Below, one piece after another: positions 18,413 to 27,478 of a stretch of 64,000 nt of DNA. The notes under the pieces were generated by a model that saw only the letters and a list, made by a program, of their open reading frames with translations, was not told where the DNA came from and made no database searches. Both the position numbers and the translations under genes were made by a program. This DNA comes from Rhodanobacter sp. Its GTDB lineage: Bacteria; Pseudomonadota; Gammaproteobacteria; Xanthomonadales; Rhodanobacteraceae. Position 1 is the first letter of the stretch; each line of letters opens with the position of its first letter. The stretch is taken from the NCBI GenBank assembly GCA_030148505.1, contig JASBTI010000045.1, positions 1 to 64,000 on the forward strand. The letters are read 5' to 3'.

Positions 18413-19662
18413 AGACACGCCTCCAGTCCGGCCGCGGCTACAACACCGGCGGAGGCGGTACTGGGCTGCGCCCCGGACAGCACGGTTTCATAGGCATCGA
18501 GACTGCGCACCCAGTCATAGCGGGACAGCACCTCGGCCCGGGCCTCCGGTACCCGCACGGCTTGCGGCGCCTCCAACCAGAGCAACGCTTCGGTCGCCAT
18601 GGCCTCGGCGGATCCTGTGATGCAGCCTTGGCGACCCGCGAAATCCTCAACGCCCGCGTAGGCTTCGGGGGTCGCCAGAAGGACTTTCTCCATGGCCAGT
18701 GCCTCGAGTACCTTGTTCTGAATGCCCCGGGCAATACGCAGCGGCGCTGTCACAGCATGTGCATGCGCCAGGTATGGCCGCACATCTTCTACCCGGCCGG
18801 TAACCGTAATGCCCCCAAGCTGGCCCAGCGCGCGGACCTCTGCTGTCGGCTTACTCCCCACAATGTAAAAGCGGGCGTCCGGCCGCTGAGCGAATATCTG
18901 CGGCCATACCTCATGCGCGAACCATTCCACCGCATCCACATTGGCGCGGTAATCCATGGCACCGACAAACACCACCGCCCGCTCTCCGGGCTGGTAGGGA
19001 CTGGAACACGTTCGCTGCGGATCCCAATACCCGGCATCTACTCCATTGGGGATACCGAACACGCTGCCCGCCGATTCCGGCGCCAATTGCCGAAAAAATG
19101 CCGCTTCAGTTTCCGACACAAACACGCTGGCGTCGAATTGCGCAGCAATCTTGCGCTCGAACTCGGCGAGCCGCCGGGCTTCCCGGCGGTATACCAAGCG
19201 CTTCACGCTGCCACCAGCCCGCTGTGCATACTGGTGCCATTTATCGGAGTCCACGTCCACGAAATCCATGACTCGATGCACTTGGGCACGGCTCATCACC
19301 AAGGGTGCCACGCCAGACGAATAGCACAAGACCAACTCCACCTTATGATCGGCCAACAGCCGTTGGACCCAACGCCGCATCATGCGGTCGCGGTAGACCC
19401 CGACGGTAAGAGCTTCACCCCGTACCAGCGCGGCAAGCGCGCGCCAACGTGTACGCCAGGGCGACAAGGGCCGAACACACACTTCGGCACATAAGGCCTC
19501 GACCGATGCCAGATGCTGCCAGTCGGCGGGATCGTCCACGAAGGTGCCGAGATACACGTGATAACGTTCGGCAAGCCGTCGCAATATATGGTACGAACGA
19601 ATCTTGTCGCCCTTACTGGGTGGCCAGGGCAAGCGGTGGCAGAGGAACAATACCGATTGCAT
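18409..19662 (-). CDS. XrtA/PEP-CTERM-associated glycosyltransferase (TIGR03087-like)
   Basis: A 417-residue GT4-type enzyme starting MQSVLFLCHRLPWPPSKGDKIRSYHILRRL, the signature of the TIGR03087 family tied to exosortase A. The mid-part RVMDFVDVDSDKWHQYA and VFVSETEAAFFR, followed by NGVDAGYWDP and AVVFVGAMDYRANVDAVEWF, are also family blocks. ARGIQNKVLEALAMEKVLLATP (about 320-341) is the donor-binding region with the catalytic glutamates. It ends in a low-complexity alanine-rich tail. It lies three bases downstream of the FemAB-like gene and overlaps xrtA, so all three should be co-translated. Sugar specificity is unknown. Confidence 0.92.
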   Translation of the reverse strand: MQSVLFLCHRLPWPPSKGDKIRSYHILRRLAERYHVYLGTFVDDPADWQHLASVEALCAEVCVRPLSPWRTRWRALAALVRGEALTVGVYRDRMMRRWVQRLLADHKVELVLCYSSGVAPLVMSRAQVHRVMDFVDVDSDKWHQYAQRAGGSVKRLVYRREARRLAEFERKIAAQFDASVFVSETEAAFFRQLAPESAGSVFGIPNGVDAGYWDPQRTCSSPYQPGERAVVFVGAMDYRANVDAVEWFAHEVWPQIFAQRPDARFYIVGSKPTAEVRALGQLGGITVTGRVEDVRPYLAHAHAVTAPLRIARGIQNKVLEALAMEKVLLATPEAYAGVEDFAGRQGCITGSAEAMATEALLWLEAPQAVRVPEARAEVLSRYDWVRSLDAYETVLSGAQPSTASAGVVAAAGLEACL

Positions 19663-19665
19663 AGG

Positions 19666-20727
19666 TTAACCGAGATCCCGTGCGAGCCATGGACCCAGCG
19701 CACAACTCACCGGTAAAGGAAGCTGCTTCCACGCCTTGATGAACAGGCTGTATTTGCTATTGTCGGGACTGATATTGGGAATTTCCTTGGCTCGCACGAG
19801 GTGATAGGCATAGGGCAATGGCTGCGGCTCGAATCCCCAGTGTTTTTTGAAGCGATAGGAGCCGCTGTCCTGCTTGCTGCGGCCATAGTCGAATAGCCGC
19901 GCACCACGCTCCACCGCGCGCTTCATTACCGCCCAATACATGAAATCATTGGCCGCCAGATCCCGACCACGCGCCACACTGCCGCCGTAATACGGGTGCA
20001 CTTCATCGCGAAAGTAGAAGCTCATGACCGCCGCCACCGGCTGGTCGCGATGGGTCACCACGGTCACCTCGCAATCCTCGCCAAACGTTTGCTTCAGGCG
20101 CGCGTAATAGTGGCGCGACAACACCGGTGTGCCCAGATTGCGCACGCTTTCGGCGTACACGCGGTAAAACTCGGCAATGCTCCCATCATGATGGGCTTGC
20201 AGGTCGGCGCCCATCCCTTTACGCACCATGGCGCGCTGCTTGCGCGGAATCGCCTTTAAGTTCTTGTCATGGTCGGGATCGATCGCTTTGCGGAAGCTGA
20301 CGTACAGATCCTTGACCGGCCACACGGGGTCGCGCAACTCGCGATTGCGCAGTTCCAGATAATCGACCCGCAGCTGGTCGGCCAGCGCGGCCGCAGCCTG
20401 TGTCAGCTGCATCTCGCTGTCTAGGTCGCACGCCACCACACCGCCATACACGCAAAACGGCGTCGAGATCAGCGCGTGGCCGAATAGGCGACTGCGAACC
20501 TCGGCAAGGGGCAGCACACCCGTAATGACCCCAAGGCGCTCAGTGTATAAATAGTGGCCGCGGTGGCCCAATACCTGTTCAAGAATGCCGCACCAGGCCG
20601 CACGGTGGAAAAACGTGGCCTGCGGCGCGTCGCTGACGAACGCGTCCCAGCGTCCCTCGTCACCTCCTCCCATACGCTTTACGACACAAGGCGTGGTAGG
20701 GCGACTGTCGCCCAGACGGTCGGGCAT
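19666..20727 (-). CDS. FemAB-family XrtA/PEP-CTERM-associated protein
   Basis: A 353-residue protein of the GNAT-fold FemAB family (TIGR03019-like). The family normally adds an amino acid from tRNA to a peptidoglycan or glycan acceptor. Visible blocks are WDAFVSDAPQATFFHRAAWCGIL (about residues 27-50), YLELRNRE, KNLKAIPRKQRAMVRKGMGADL (about 157-178), and the late LFDYGRSKQDSGSYRFKKHWGFEPQPLPY (about 290-318), which is highly characteristic. ATG 20727 lies 13 bases after the deacetylase stop. The longer frame to 20805 overlaps that gene and is not supported. Its substrate in XrtA systems is unknown; transfer of an amino acid onto the exopolysaccharide is one possibility. Confidence 0.9.
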   Translation of the reverse strand: MPDRLGDSRPTTPCVVKRMGGGDEGRWDAFVSDAPQATFFHRAAWCGILEQVLGHRGHYLYTERLGVITGVLPLAEVRSRLFGHALISTPFCVYGGVVACDLDSEMQLTQAAAALADQLRVDYLELRNRELRDPVWPVKDLYVSFRKAIDPDHDKNLKAIPRKQRAMVRKGMGADLQAHHDGSIAEFYRVYAESVRNLGTPVLSRHYYARLKQTFGEDCEVTVVTHRDQPVAAVMSFYFRDEVHPYYGGSVARGRDLAANDFMYWAVMKRAVERGARLFDYGRSKQDSGSYRFKKHWGFEPQPLPYAYHLVRAKEIPNISPDNSKYSLFIKAWKQLPLPVSCALGPWLARDLG

Positions 20728-20740
20728 AGTGCATCCTCTC

Positions 20741-21652
20741 TCAATGCGCACTGAGTTTGGCGGCCTGAAGAGCCACCACGGGATAGTCGATGGGGGTGGA
20801 AGCAAGAAATACCCGATCCATGCGGTCGAAACGAAAATCGCGGATGAGCCGCTCGAGCCGGGGCATCGTGCGCGCCAAGTTCAGGTAATGACGCACCCGA
20901 TTCTTGAACGTTACGCCGGGTATCCGCGGCTGCTGCGGATCCACTTCCCAGGGATGAAAATAGAAAACGCCGGAGCGCTGCTCGTGCTCGTTGACTCGTC
21001 GCAGGCCGTGCTTAAATAACGCGTACGGCAGCAAGCGGAAATAACCGCCGCCACCGCACGGCCAGTTGCGACCCCATCGCTGCACCGTCGTCACCGGGAT
21101 TTCGAGTAGTCCGGAACGTTCGGGAAAAAAAGCAAATCGTGGTGCCTTAGGCATGCCGTAAAGATCATGATGAATCGGCACGATGCTGGAACTGTAGCGA
21201 TAGCCCGCTTCGAGCAGCTCCTCATGAGCCCACAACGTGGTCGGCCCGATGGAGTAACTGGGTGCCCGGTAGCCATACACCGCGCTGCCGGCAAGTTCCT
21301 CCAGCAGACCTTTCGTGCGGATGATCCCCTCACGGAATTCGGAGCGGCTGAGATGGGTCAAGCGCTCGTGTCCGAAACCATGGCTAGCGACCTCGTGGCC
21401 GGCGGCACTGATGTCACGCACCAGCGAAGGAAATCGCTCTGCCACCCAACCGAGCACGAAGAAGGTGGCACACACACCGTGACGCTCGAAAAGCTCCAGC
21501 ACGCGCCGGGTATTGCCTTCCACGCGGATAGGCCACTGCGACCAGTCCTCGCGTGGGATACACTTTTCGAAGGCCGCGACCTGGAAATAGTCCTCCACAT
21601 CCACCGTCATGGCGTTGACGATGGGCCTGGACTGCAGCGACGCCGGAGTCAT
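20741..21652 (-). CDS. XrtA-associated polysaccharide deacetylase
   Basis: A 303-residue NodB-type deacetylase of the PEP-CTERM locus family (TIGR03006-like). The catalytic aspartates are in MTVDVEDYFQVAAFEKC (about residues 15-31) and the metal histidines in EVASHGFGHERLTHLS (about 87-102). YGYRAPSYSIG carries the conserved arginine region, and SGVFYFHPWEVDP the late histidine. No signal peptide is seen, so it probably works on the cytoplasmic intermediate, or its export is not obvious. It would remove acetyl groups from N-acetylhexosamine units. ATG 21652 overlaps the ATPase stop as ATGA (21649-21652). Confidence 0.92.
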   Translation of the reverse strand: MTPASLQSRPIVNAMTVDVEDYFQVAAFEKCIPREDWSQWPIRVEGNTRRVLELFERHGVCATFFVLGWVAERFPSLVRDISAAGHEVASHGFGHERLTHLSRSEFREGIIRTKGLLEELAGSAVYGYRAPSYSIGPTTLWAHEELLEAGYRYSSSIVPIHHDLYGMPKAPRFAFFPERSGLLEIPVTTVQRWGRNWPCGGGGYFRLLPYALFKHGLRRVNEHEQRSGVFYFHPWEVDPQQPRIPGVTFKNRVRHYLNLARTMPRLERLIRDFRFDRMDRVFLASTPIDYPVVALQAAKLSAH

Positions 21653-22713
21653 TCGCGCTCCTGCTCGGACCGCGGAAATCGCCCATCGGTGAGCGCCATG
21701 TCCTCCGTAGCAGGCGCCCCCGGAGCTCGTGGCTGCAGCATCCTCTTGAGCCGGATCTCTTCGCGCATCAACTGCAGCAACATGTTGTTGCGCTTGAGGT
21801 CCAGAGCGGCGAGCTCGGTATCCAGCTCGCCAGCCGCCGTGGTCGATGGGAGGCGTTGGTTTTGGAGTACGGCGGGCACCTCCAACGTCGGCGGCACACC
21901 GGCCATCTCCTCGTCCATTTCGTCGAGCACCGTGGTGAGAGCAGCTAGATTCAGCGCGTGCAGCTCTTCTAGATAGCCGTGCAGCAACAAGCGGTCCATG
22001 ATGAGATTGATTTTGCGAGGAATGCCACGGCTGGCCTGGTAAACCTCGGAAAAAATTTCGGGCGCCAATTCGGGATCGTTGTTCCAGCCCACGGCGCGGA
22101 GACGATGGAGAATGTATGCCCTGCTTTCCTCCTCGGCCATTGGCTCGATTCGGTGCGAGGCAATGATGCGCTGGCGCAATTGTTCCATGTGGTTGCTTAC
22201 GATGACTCGCCTCAGTTCGGCTTGACCAACAAGGAATACTTGCAAGAGGGCGCGACCCCTCAGCTCCAAATTCGACAAGATGCGGAGCATTTCCAGCGCG
22301 GCTGGGGTAAGCGTTTGCGCCTCGTCCACCACCAACAAGGCATGTGTATGACGGGCCTGAAGCGATATCAGGTACTGTTTCAACTCCTGCAACAGAGCTT
22401 CCTTGCTGCGACGCTCGTAGGGCAGGTCAAGCGCCGAAGCCACGGCCGGCAATATGTCCTCGCCATCCAGATTGGCCGAGGCAAGACTGGCAACCACAAT
22501 ATTGCGATGCGCGAGTTCTTCGAACAGTTTCTGGATGAGCAATGTCTTGCCGGTACCGACGGCACCGGTGATCATCACGAAGCCTTCGCCCTGCTCGAAA
22601 CCGTAGAGCAGGTAGGCCATGGCGCGCTTGTGCCCCTTGCTGGGAAACAGCATTCCTGGATCAGGGGTCAACTGAAAAGGCTTGCCACGAAGCTTGTAAA
22701 ACGCCTGATACAT
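21649..22713 (-). CDS. XrtA-associated AAA ATPase
   Basis: A 354-residue ExeA-like AAA ATPase (TIGR03015-like). The start MYQAFYKLRGKPFQLTPDPGMLFPSKGHKRAMAYLLYG is typical. Walker A is ITGAVGTGKTLL (about residues 48-59), Walker B is ALLVVDEAQTL (about 124-134), and GRALLQVFLVGQAEL with RIIASHRIEPM are sensor-type regions. The last 100 residues are charged and probably helical or coiled. It sits between the outer-membrane barrel gene (gap of seven bases) and the deacetylase. The function within exosortase A loci is not established; energising or regulating polymer export is the usual guess. Confidence 0.92.
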   Translation of the reverse strand: MYQAFYKLRGKPFQLTPDPGMLFPSKGHKRAMAYLLYGFEQGEGFVMITGAVGTGKTLLIQKLFEELAHRNIVVASLASANLDGEDILPAVASALDLPYERRSKEALLQELKQYLISLQARHTHALLVVDEAQTLTPAALEMLRILSNLELRGRALLQVFLVGQAELRRVIVSNHMEQLRQRIIASHRIEPMAEEESRAYILHRLRAVGWNNDPELAPEIFSEVYQASRGIPRKINLIMDRLLLHGYLEELHALNLAALTTVLDEMDEEMAGVPPTLEVPAVLQNQRLPSTTAAGELDTELAALDLKRNNMLLQLMREEIRLKRMLQPRAPGAPATEDMALTDGRFPRSEQERE

Positions 22714-22720
22714 ATCATTC

Positions 22721-24286
22721 TCAGAACAAATGGGTCCACTGCAGGAAAATCACGTTCACTCGGTACCCGTGGGCGCCCGGCGATCCGGAATGCACATTCA
22801 TGGAGTCACGGCGCAGCTTTATGCTGCCGAAATTTTTGGCGTTGAGCTGATGCACAATCGCCAGTTGCTCGTAGTGCGAGTAGCTGATTTGCCCTCCCCG
22901 AAACTGGTAGCGCTGCCAGCGAAAACTGGGAGTGAGCGTGGTAAGTGCTCCCAAGTTGAATAGCCAGGAAAGGTCAGCGTTCGCTACGCGCTCCTCGCTG
23001 CTGTTCTGCACGAAATAGGTGCGTGACTCGTCGTACACCACCACCGTCAACGTACTTCTAGGCATCGTGTAGATCGCCGAGGCCGATAAGCGTTTGCTGA
23101 GATACAGCTGACGTTCGGTCAGCGAGGGAATCGTCGGGCGCATATTGACCGGAGGAGTCACCTCTGATCCCGGACTCAGAGATAGCAATTGCTGGTTATA
23201 GTTTGTCGGCTGCTCCACATAACTCAGATCGGTCGTCAACAGGGACGCCTCATGCGTCCAGGAAAGCTGGAAACTGCGCCCGAAAAATCGGTGTCCAGCC
23301 AATACCCTGAATTTATTTCGGGTGATTGACCATTCCAACCCGGCATCCCAGAACGGAGCTGCCAGTTTCTGCACGGTACCATCCGGCAGGAACTTGTTTT
23401 CCTTACCCCCGTCGACCAGCAAACGGGTATTGTTGGTGACCTGCCATGAAGCTCCCAATTTGGCCAAGGCGAACTGCGCACCCTGTCCGAAGTCCGGAAT
23501 AATCTGCTGTTCGGAATACCCCAAATACCAACCCCACGTCTGGAACTTCGGGCTCACCACACTGAACTGCACTGCGTTACTGGAGGCGTCGGAAATGCCG
23601 TTCAGCAGAGCGCGATTTTCCCTCGGAATACCGCCGTTGTTGTACGCTACACGCCCTCGGGTATAGCGCAGCGTCATCGTGCCGACTTTGCCCAGATCCT
23701 GAAGCCAGTAGGGACTTAGCGTGCCGATGGCCACATTGGTGCGGTTATTGTCCAGGAAAAATGTGCCCGACCCGGCGGGCAACTGTCGATTGACGATCTC
23801 GCGCCCGTAGTACGCACTACCATCGAGGAAGAAATGTCGCGGACGGATGGTGAAGGTGCCGTGAGCATCGAGGTTCTGCGCTAACTGGTTGGCGCGCGCT
23901 TGCCCCGGGTACAGATAGCCGGTGAGCTTGTAATCCAACAGACCGGAAAATCGCGGACCACGATGAGCGGACTTGATAAACGGCTGGATTTCAGTGATCC
24001 AGCTGGTTTGTTTGGGCTTGTCGCGAGCTGCGAGGGTCAGGTTATCGACATACAACTCACCGAGCGTGACACCCGCTACCACACCAGGAGAGTCAACATT
24101 CGGCTGCGGAACGATGCCCAACGGGAGATCCTCACTGCTGCCGGCTAATCCGCCTTGAGCTGCATTCAGTACGGGTGGCGTCTGTGGATTCAGGCTCTGG
24201 GCTTCAGCTCCATTTACCCAGCCGCCCAAAACGATCGACGACAGGGCAACCGACACCGACAATGTGGATCGAGGTTTGCGCTTCAT
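22721..24286 (-). CDS. XrtA-associated outer-membrane beta-barrel protein (TIGR03016-like)
   Basis: A 521-residue protein with a cleavable signal peptide (about residues 1-29, ending VNGAEAQS) and many alternating-hydrophobic strands ending in NVIFLQWTHLF, a terminal aromatic typical of outer-membrane barrels. Blocks such as VTLGELYVDNLTLAARDKPKQTSWITEIQPFI and GSAYYGREIVNRQ fit the hypothetical outer-membrane protein family found only beside PEP-CTERM/XrtA exopolysaccharide genes. It probably forms part of the outer-membrane route for the polymer, next to the Wza-like lipoprotein encoded two genes upstream of it. It lies 15 bases after the autokinase stop. Confidence 0.88.
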   Translation of the reverse strand: MKRKPRSTLSVSVALSSIVLGGWVNGAEAQSLNPQTPPVLNAAQGGLAGSSEDLPLGIVPQPNVDSPGVVAGVTLGELYVDNLTLAARDKPKQTSWITEIQPFIKSAHRGPRFSGLLDYKLTGYLYPGQARANQLAQNLDAHGTFTIRPRHFFLDGSAYYGREIVNRQLPAGSGTFFLDNNRTNVAIGTLSPYWLQDLGKVGTMTLRYTRGRVAYNNGGIPRENRALLNGISDASSNAVQFSVVSPKFQTWGWYLGYSEQQIIPDFGQGAQFALAKLGASWQVTNNTRLLVDGGKENKFLPDGTVQKLAAPFWDAGLEWSITRNKFRVLAGHRFFGRSFQLSWTHEASLLTTDLSYVEQPTNYNQQLLSLSPGSEVTPPVNMRPTIPSLTERQLYLSKRLSASAIYTMPRSTLTVVVYDESRTYFVQNSSEERVANADLSWLFNLGALTTLTPSFRWQRYQFRGGQISYSHYEQLAIVHQLNAKNFGSIKLRRDSMNVHSGSPGAHGYRVNVIFLQWTHLF

Positions 24287-24301
24287 GGCGTTTGAAATAC
24301 T

Positions 24302-25195
24302 CTAGCCATAATAACAGTCATAGTGATTCTCGTTGGCCGGCAAGCTGCTCATATTGAGAAGCAGACCGACATATTGCGAGTCATTTACATTTTGCAGCGC
24401 TGAATTTATTAATTGCTGAGGGGTGCGGCCGGCACCCACCACCAAAACAACCTGGCCCATATGAGAAACCAGCGCTTGCGACTCCGAGGTCACCAGTAAC
24501 GGCGAAGAGTCAAATACCACCAGACGTCGCCGGTTCCGGCCGGACAATGCCTCAAGTACATACTCCATACGGAGGCTGCCGAATAATTCCGCGGTAAGCA
24601 GTTGACGCTTTCCCACGGGGACCACCAGTAAATTTGGTATATCGGTTTGCACAATAACCTCGGTGGGCTGCAGCTGCTCATCCGACAGCGCATCCATCAA
24701 CCCAGGACGTCCCTCGAGACCTAAAATGCGGGTGATATCGAATTTCGGTATATCACCATCCACCAGTAATACCTCGAAATCCCGCTCGCGCGCCAAGCTC
24801 AGGGCAAGATTCACGGCGGTGAAGGTCTTGCCTTCGCCAGGCACCGCGCTGGTCACCACAATACGCTCCGCGTGGGCCAGCGCTTTGGCAGCGCCTTTTC
24901 CGATCGCATTGTTCATCAATGGACGTTTGATGCGACGCAGCTCATCGGCAAGCCTGGCAGCCTCCTCCTTGTCCGCGGAAAGCAAACCCATGCGTTCCAA
25001 CGCCATATGATCAACGTGCCAAGGCGGCGCAGTTTCGGAACTGTGGTCCAAGATCCGCGCGCTATCCTGTAACCGCTCGATCGTAGACGCCGAATGGAGA
25101 GAGCCGGCCTCGACGTATGCCGGTGCCGATGCCGGCGCCGGTGGCTCAGGCTGCAGGTTTTTGAGTTTTTCGACCGCCTTCTCAACAATGTTCAT
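24302..25195 (-). CDS. XrtA-associated tyrosine autokinase
   Basis: A 297-residue BY-kinase (TIGR03018-like) that controls polymer length by autophosphorylation. Walker A is TSAVPGEGKTFTAVNLAL (about residues 113-130), Walker A' is EVLLVDGDIPKFDITRILG and Walker B is RRLVVFDSSPLLVTSESQAL (about 220-240). The C-terminus ends YDCYYG, a short tyrosine cluster that would be phosphorylated. Unlike many BY-kinases it lacks the membrane domain, which is supplied by the adjacent chain-length protein. The two genes overlap as ATGA (25192-25195). A disordered Pro/Ala stretch lies at about residues 15-30. Confidence 0.92.
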   Translation of the reverse strand: MNIVEKAVEKLKNLQPEPPAPASAPAYVEAGSLHSASTIERLQDSARILDHSSETAPPWHVDHMALERMGLLSADKEEAARLADELRRIKRPLMNNAIGKGAAKALAHAERIVVTSAVPGEGKTFTAVNLALSLARERDFEVLLVDGDIPKFDITRILGLEGRPGLMDALSDEQLQPTEVIVQTDIPNLLVVPVGKRQLLTAELFGSLRMEYVLEALSGRNRRRLVVFDSSPLLVTSESQALVSHMGQVVLVVGAGRTPQQLINSALQNVNDSQYVGLLLNMSSLPANENHYDCYYG

Positions 25196-26778
25196 GCAGC
25201 CCCCAATATGAAGAAATGCTGCACCAGATGCGTTAGACGTCCTTCAAAAGCAAACCCCAGCACCAGTACCGCCGTCAGCAGACCCGCCCCCGTGCAAAAT
25301 CCGATCACCTCGCGACGCTCATCCTGACGCCGCGACCGTGACACAATCAAGCTCAGAGCGCCGAGCACCGGGTAGTCGCCGAACTCCCTCAAGCTCTTGA
25401 GGCTCACGAATACCGGCCTGATTCTATGCATGAAATACGCAAAGCCCCCGCCCATAGCCACGGCCAGTGCGAACACCAGCAATAACAACAGTCCCCGTTT
25501 GGGACTTACCGGCAGCAGCGGAACGACCGGCGGGTTGATAACACGGAAATTCAAATTGTTGCCGCTCTGTGTCGCATCCTGGGACAGTTGCGCTGTGTTC
25601 AGACGCGTCACCAGTTGGTCGTACTGCTTCTTGGTGATGTCGTAATTGCGCGTCAGCCGTTGCAGGGTGGCTTGCACGTCGGAGATCTTGTCCACGTTAC
25701 TCTTCAGATCGGCGATTTGGCGCTTCTGCAGTGCGATTTGCGTAGCGAGTGTGCGGATGTTCACCTGGGTGGAATACAGGGACTTTTGCATATCCTGATA
25801 CACCGGATTGTCCGAGACCACGCCCATCATTGAGGCGCCGGCGGAGTCCTTCTGCAGCGCTTCGCGCCGCGCCTGAAGTTGCGCGATCATGCGGCGGGTC
25901 GAAATCACGTCGGGGTATTCGTTCGTATAGCTCAGCAATAGCGTGTTGAGCCGCTGCTTGTAGGCGGCAATTTGCTTGTCGATTTCCTGGGTCCGGGGAT
26001 CGATACCCGAGGAGGACGAACCGCTCGCCATGGAGCGCATCTGCTGCTGGGTTGCTGCGCGGCTGGCGACCGCCGTGTCGTACTGGGCTTGCAGGTTCTG
26101 CAATTGGGCCTGGGCCCCCTGCAGGCGGGCGAAGTAACTGCTGCCCCCTTGACTGGGGATGTAGCCGACGTTGGCCTTCTGGAAAGCCGCAAGTTTCTTT
26201 TCTTCCTCATTCAAACGGTCGCTGTAAACATGGACCTGTTGTTGCAGGAAATTCTGTGCCGTCTCCGCGGACGCGGTATTCGCGCCCAGGGTGGCGTTCA
26301 TGAGGATCTGCAAGAACGCCTGCACTACTTTTTGCGCCATATGCCGGTCAGGATCGGTATAGCTGAGGTTGTAAAGACCTTTGGTGCCCGCGTCCTTGAC
26401 AGTGACAGCAGCGCCGAGGTCAGCCAACAACGCATCCTTGTCGGCCGGCGTGGTGGCGCGTAGCGACAACCCCGTCTTATCCGCTACCGCCTCGAGATTG
26501 GGCCGCGAAAGCAAGGTATGGGTGATGATCTGGAGGCGCTCCCGCACATCTGGCCGCACCGCCACCCCACTGAGCAGCGGATTCGTCAACGCCTCGGTAT
26601 CGGCGTACAGCTGAGCATTGGCCACGTACTTGTTTGGCAGGCTGAACACCAGCAACGCGCCCGCAATCATCACGCACCACGCAACGATCAGCGCATGCCA
26701 ACGGTAGCGCCAGGTAGCGCGCACCTCCAGCAGTAAATGCTGAAACAGGTCATGCAAATCGAACGATTGCTTCTGCAT
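25192..26778 (-). CDS. XrtA-associated polysaccharide chain-length regulator (Wzz-like)
   Basis: A 528-residue inner-membrane co-polymerase (TIGR03007-like). One helix lies at about residues 28-50 (HALIVAWCVMIAGALLVFSL) and another at about 430-450 (VPLLPVSPKRGLLLLLVFALAVAMGGGFAYF), with a Pro-rich motif just before the second as in Wzz proteins. Between them is a long periplasmic coiled-coil region (about 190-400). A third hydrophobic segment sits near the C-terminus (TGAGLLTAVLVLGFAFEG). It works with the tyrosine kinase encoded immediately downstream. The N-terminal cytoplasmic part is short. Confidence 0.92.
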   Translation of the reverse strand: MQKQSFDLHDLFQHLLLEVRATWRYRWHALIVAWCVMIAGALLVFSLPNKYVANAQLYADTEALTNPLLSGVAVRPDVRERLQIITHTLLSRPNLEAVADKTGLSLRATTPADKDALLADLGAAVTVKDAGTKGLYNLSYTDPDRHMAQKVVQAFLQILMNATLGANTASAETAQNFLQQQVHVYSDRLNEEEKKLAAFQKANVGYIPSQGGSSYFARLQGAQAQLQNLQAQYDTAVASRAATQQQMRSMASGSSSSGIDPRTQEIDKQIAAYKQRLNTLLLSYTNEYPDVISTRRMIAQLQARREALQKDSAGASMMGVVSDNPVYQDMQKSLYSTQVNIRTLATQIALQKRQIADLKSNVDKISDVQATLQRLTRNYDITKKQYDQLVTRLNTAQLSQDATQSGNNLNFRVINPPVVPLLPVSPKRGLLLLLVFALAVAMGGGFAYFMHRIRPVFVSLKSLREFGDYPVLGALSLIVSRSRRQDERREVIGFCTGAGLLTAVLVLGFAFEGRLTHLVQHFFILGAA

Positions 26779-26832
26779 CGCCTTCCCTTTTTCGATGTCT
26801 GTGACGGTGGTCGTGTGCGCGTGCCTGTCATC

Positions 26833-27462
26833 TCAAAACAATGACTGGGGAATAATCAGGATGTCACCGGGATGCATGACCATATTGTGTTTGATCGCTC
26901 CATCCATCAGGTCGCCAAGACGTACCGGAATGGTCTGCTCCTTGCCGTCGGGAAGCCGACGGATGATCTTGGCGCTGTTGCCCGCAGCAAATTTGGTGAG
27001 GCCGCCGACATCGATCATCACATCGAGGACCGTCATTCCGCTACGGTACGGCAAAGCTTCGGGCTTCGCCGCCTGGCCGACCACACGCACCTGCTGGCTG
27101 TAGGATCCCACGAAATTCTTGACGATCACGGTCACCAACGGAGCCCGGACGTAGCGACTCAACGCCTTCTCTATGTCGCCCGCCAAATTTTCCGGAGTTT
27201 TGCCGGCAGCCATGATCGATTGCACCAACGGAATTGAGATACGTCCATCCGGACGCACTGGCACGGTGGTGGTCAGATTGGGATTGTCTCGGACAAAAAC
27301 TTCCAACGAATCACCCGGACCGATGATGTAGTGCTCCACCGGTGGGGTTGCGGCTGACCGGGTACTGGCAACAGGCGTAGTGCTACATCCGCCCAACAGC
27401 AGCAATCCAGCGGCCATCATCAACCAGATGACGCATTTTCGTGATAGCGGTTTCACTTGCAT
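26833..27462 (-). CDS. XrtA-associated exopolysaccharide export lipoprotein (Wza-like)
   Basis: A 209-residue lipoprotein of the polysaccharide export (Poly_export/SLBB) type, TIGR03027-like. The lipobox is LLLLGGCS with Cys at about position 25. HYIIGPGDSLEVFVRDNPNLTTTVPVRPDGRISIPLVQSIMAAGKTPENLA is the export domain, and VRVVGQAAKPEALPYRSGMTVLDVMIDVGGLTKFA is the SLBB part. I chose ATG 27462 because GAGGAG stands at good spacing before it; the longer frame starts inside the sugar transferase gene. It would form the outer-membrane exit pore. Confidence 0.93.
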   Translation of the reverse strand: MQVKPLSRKCVIWLMMAAGLLLLGGCSTTPVASTRSAATPPVEHYIIGPGDSLEVFVRDNPNLTTTVPVRPDGRISIPLVQSIMAAGKTPENLAGDIEKALSRYVRAPLVTVIVKNFVGSYSQQVRVVGQAAKPEALPYRSGMTVLDVMIDVGGLTKFAAGNSAKIIRRLPDGKEQTIPVRLGDLMDGAIKHNMVMHPGDILIIPQSLF

Positions 27463-27478
27463 ATTCTCCTCGATTTTT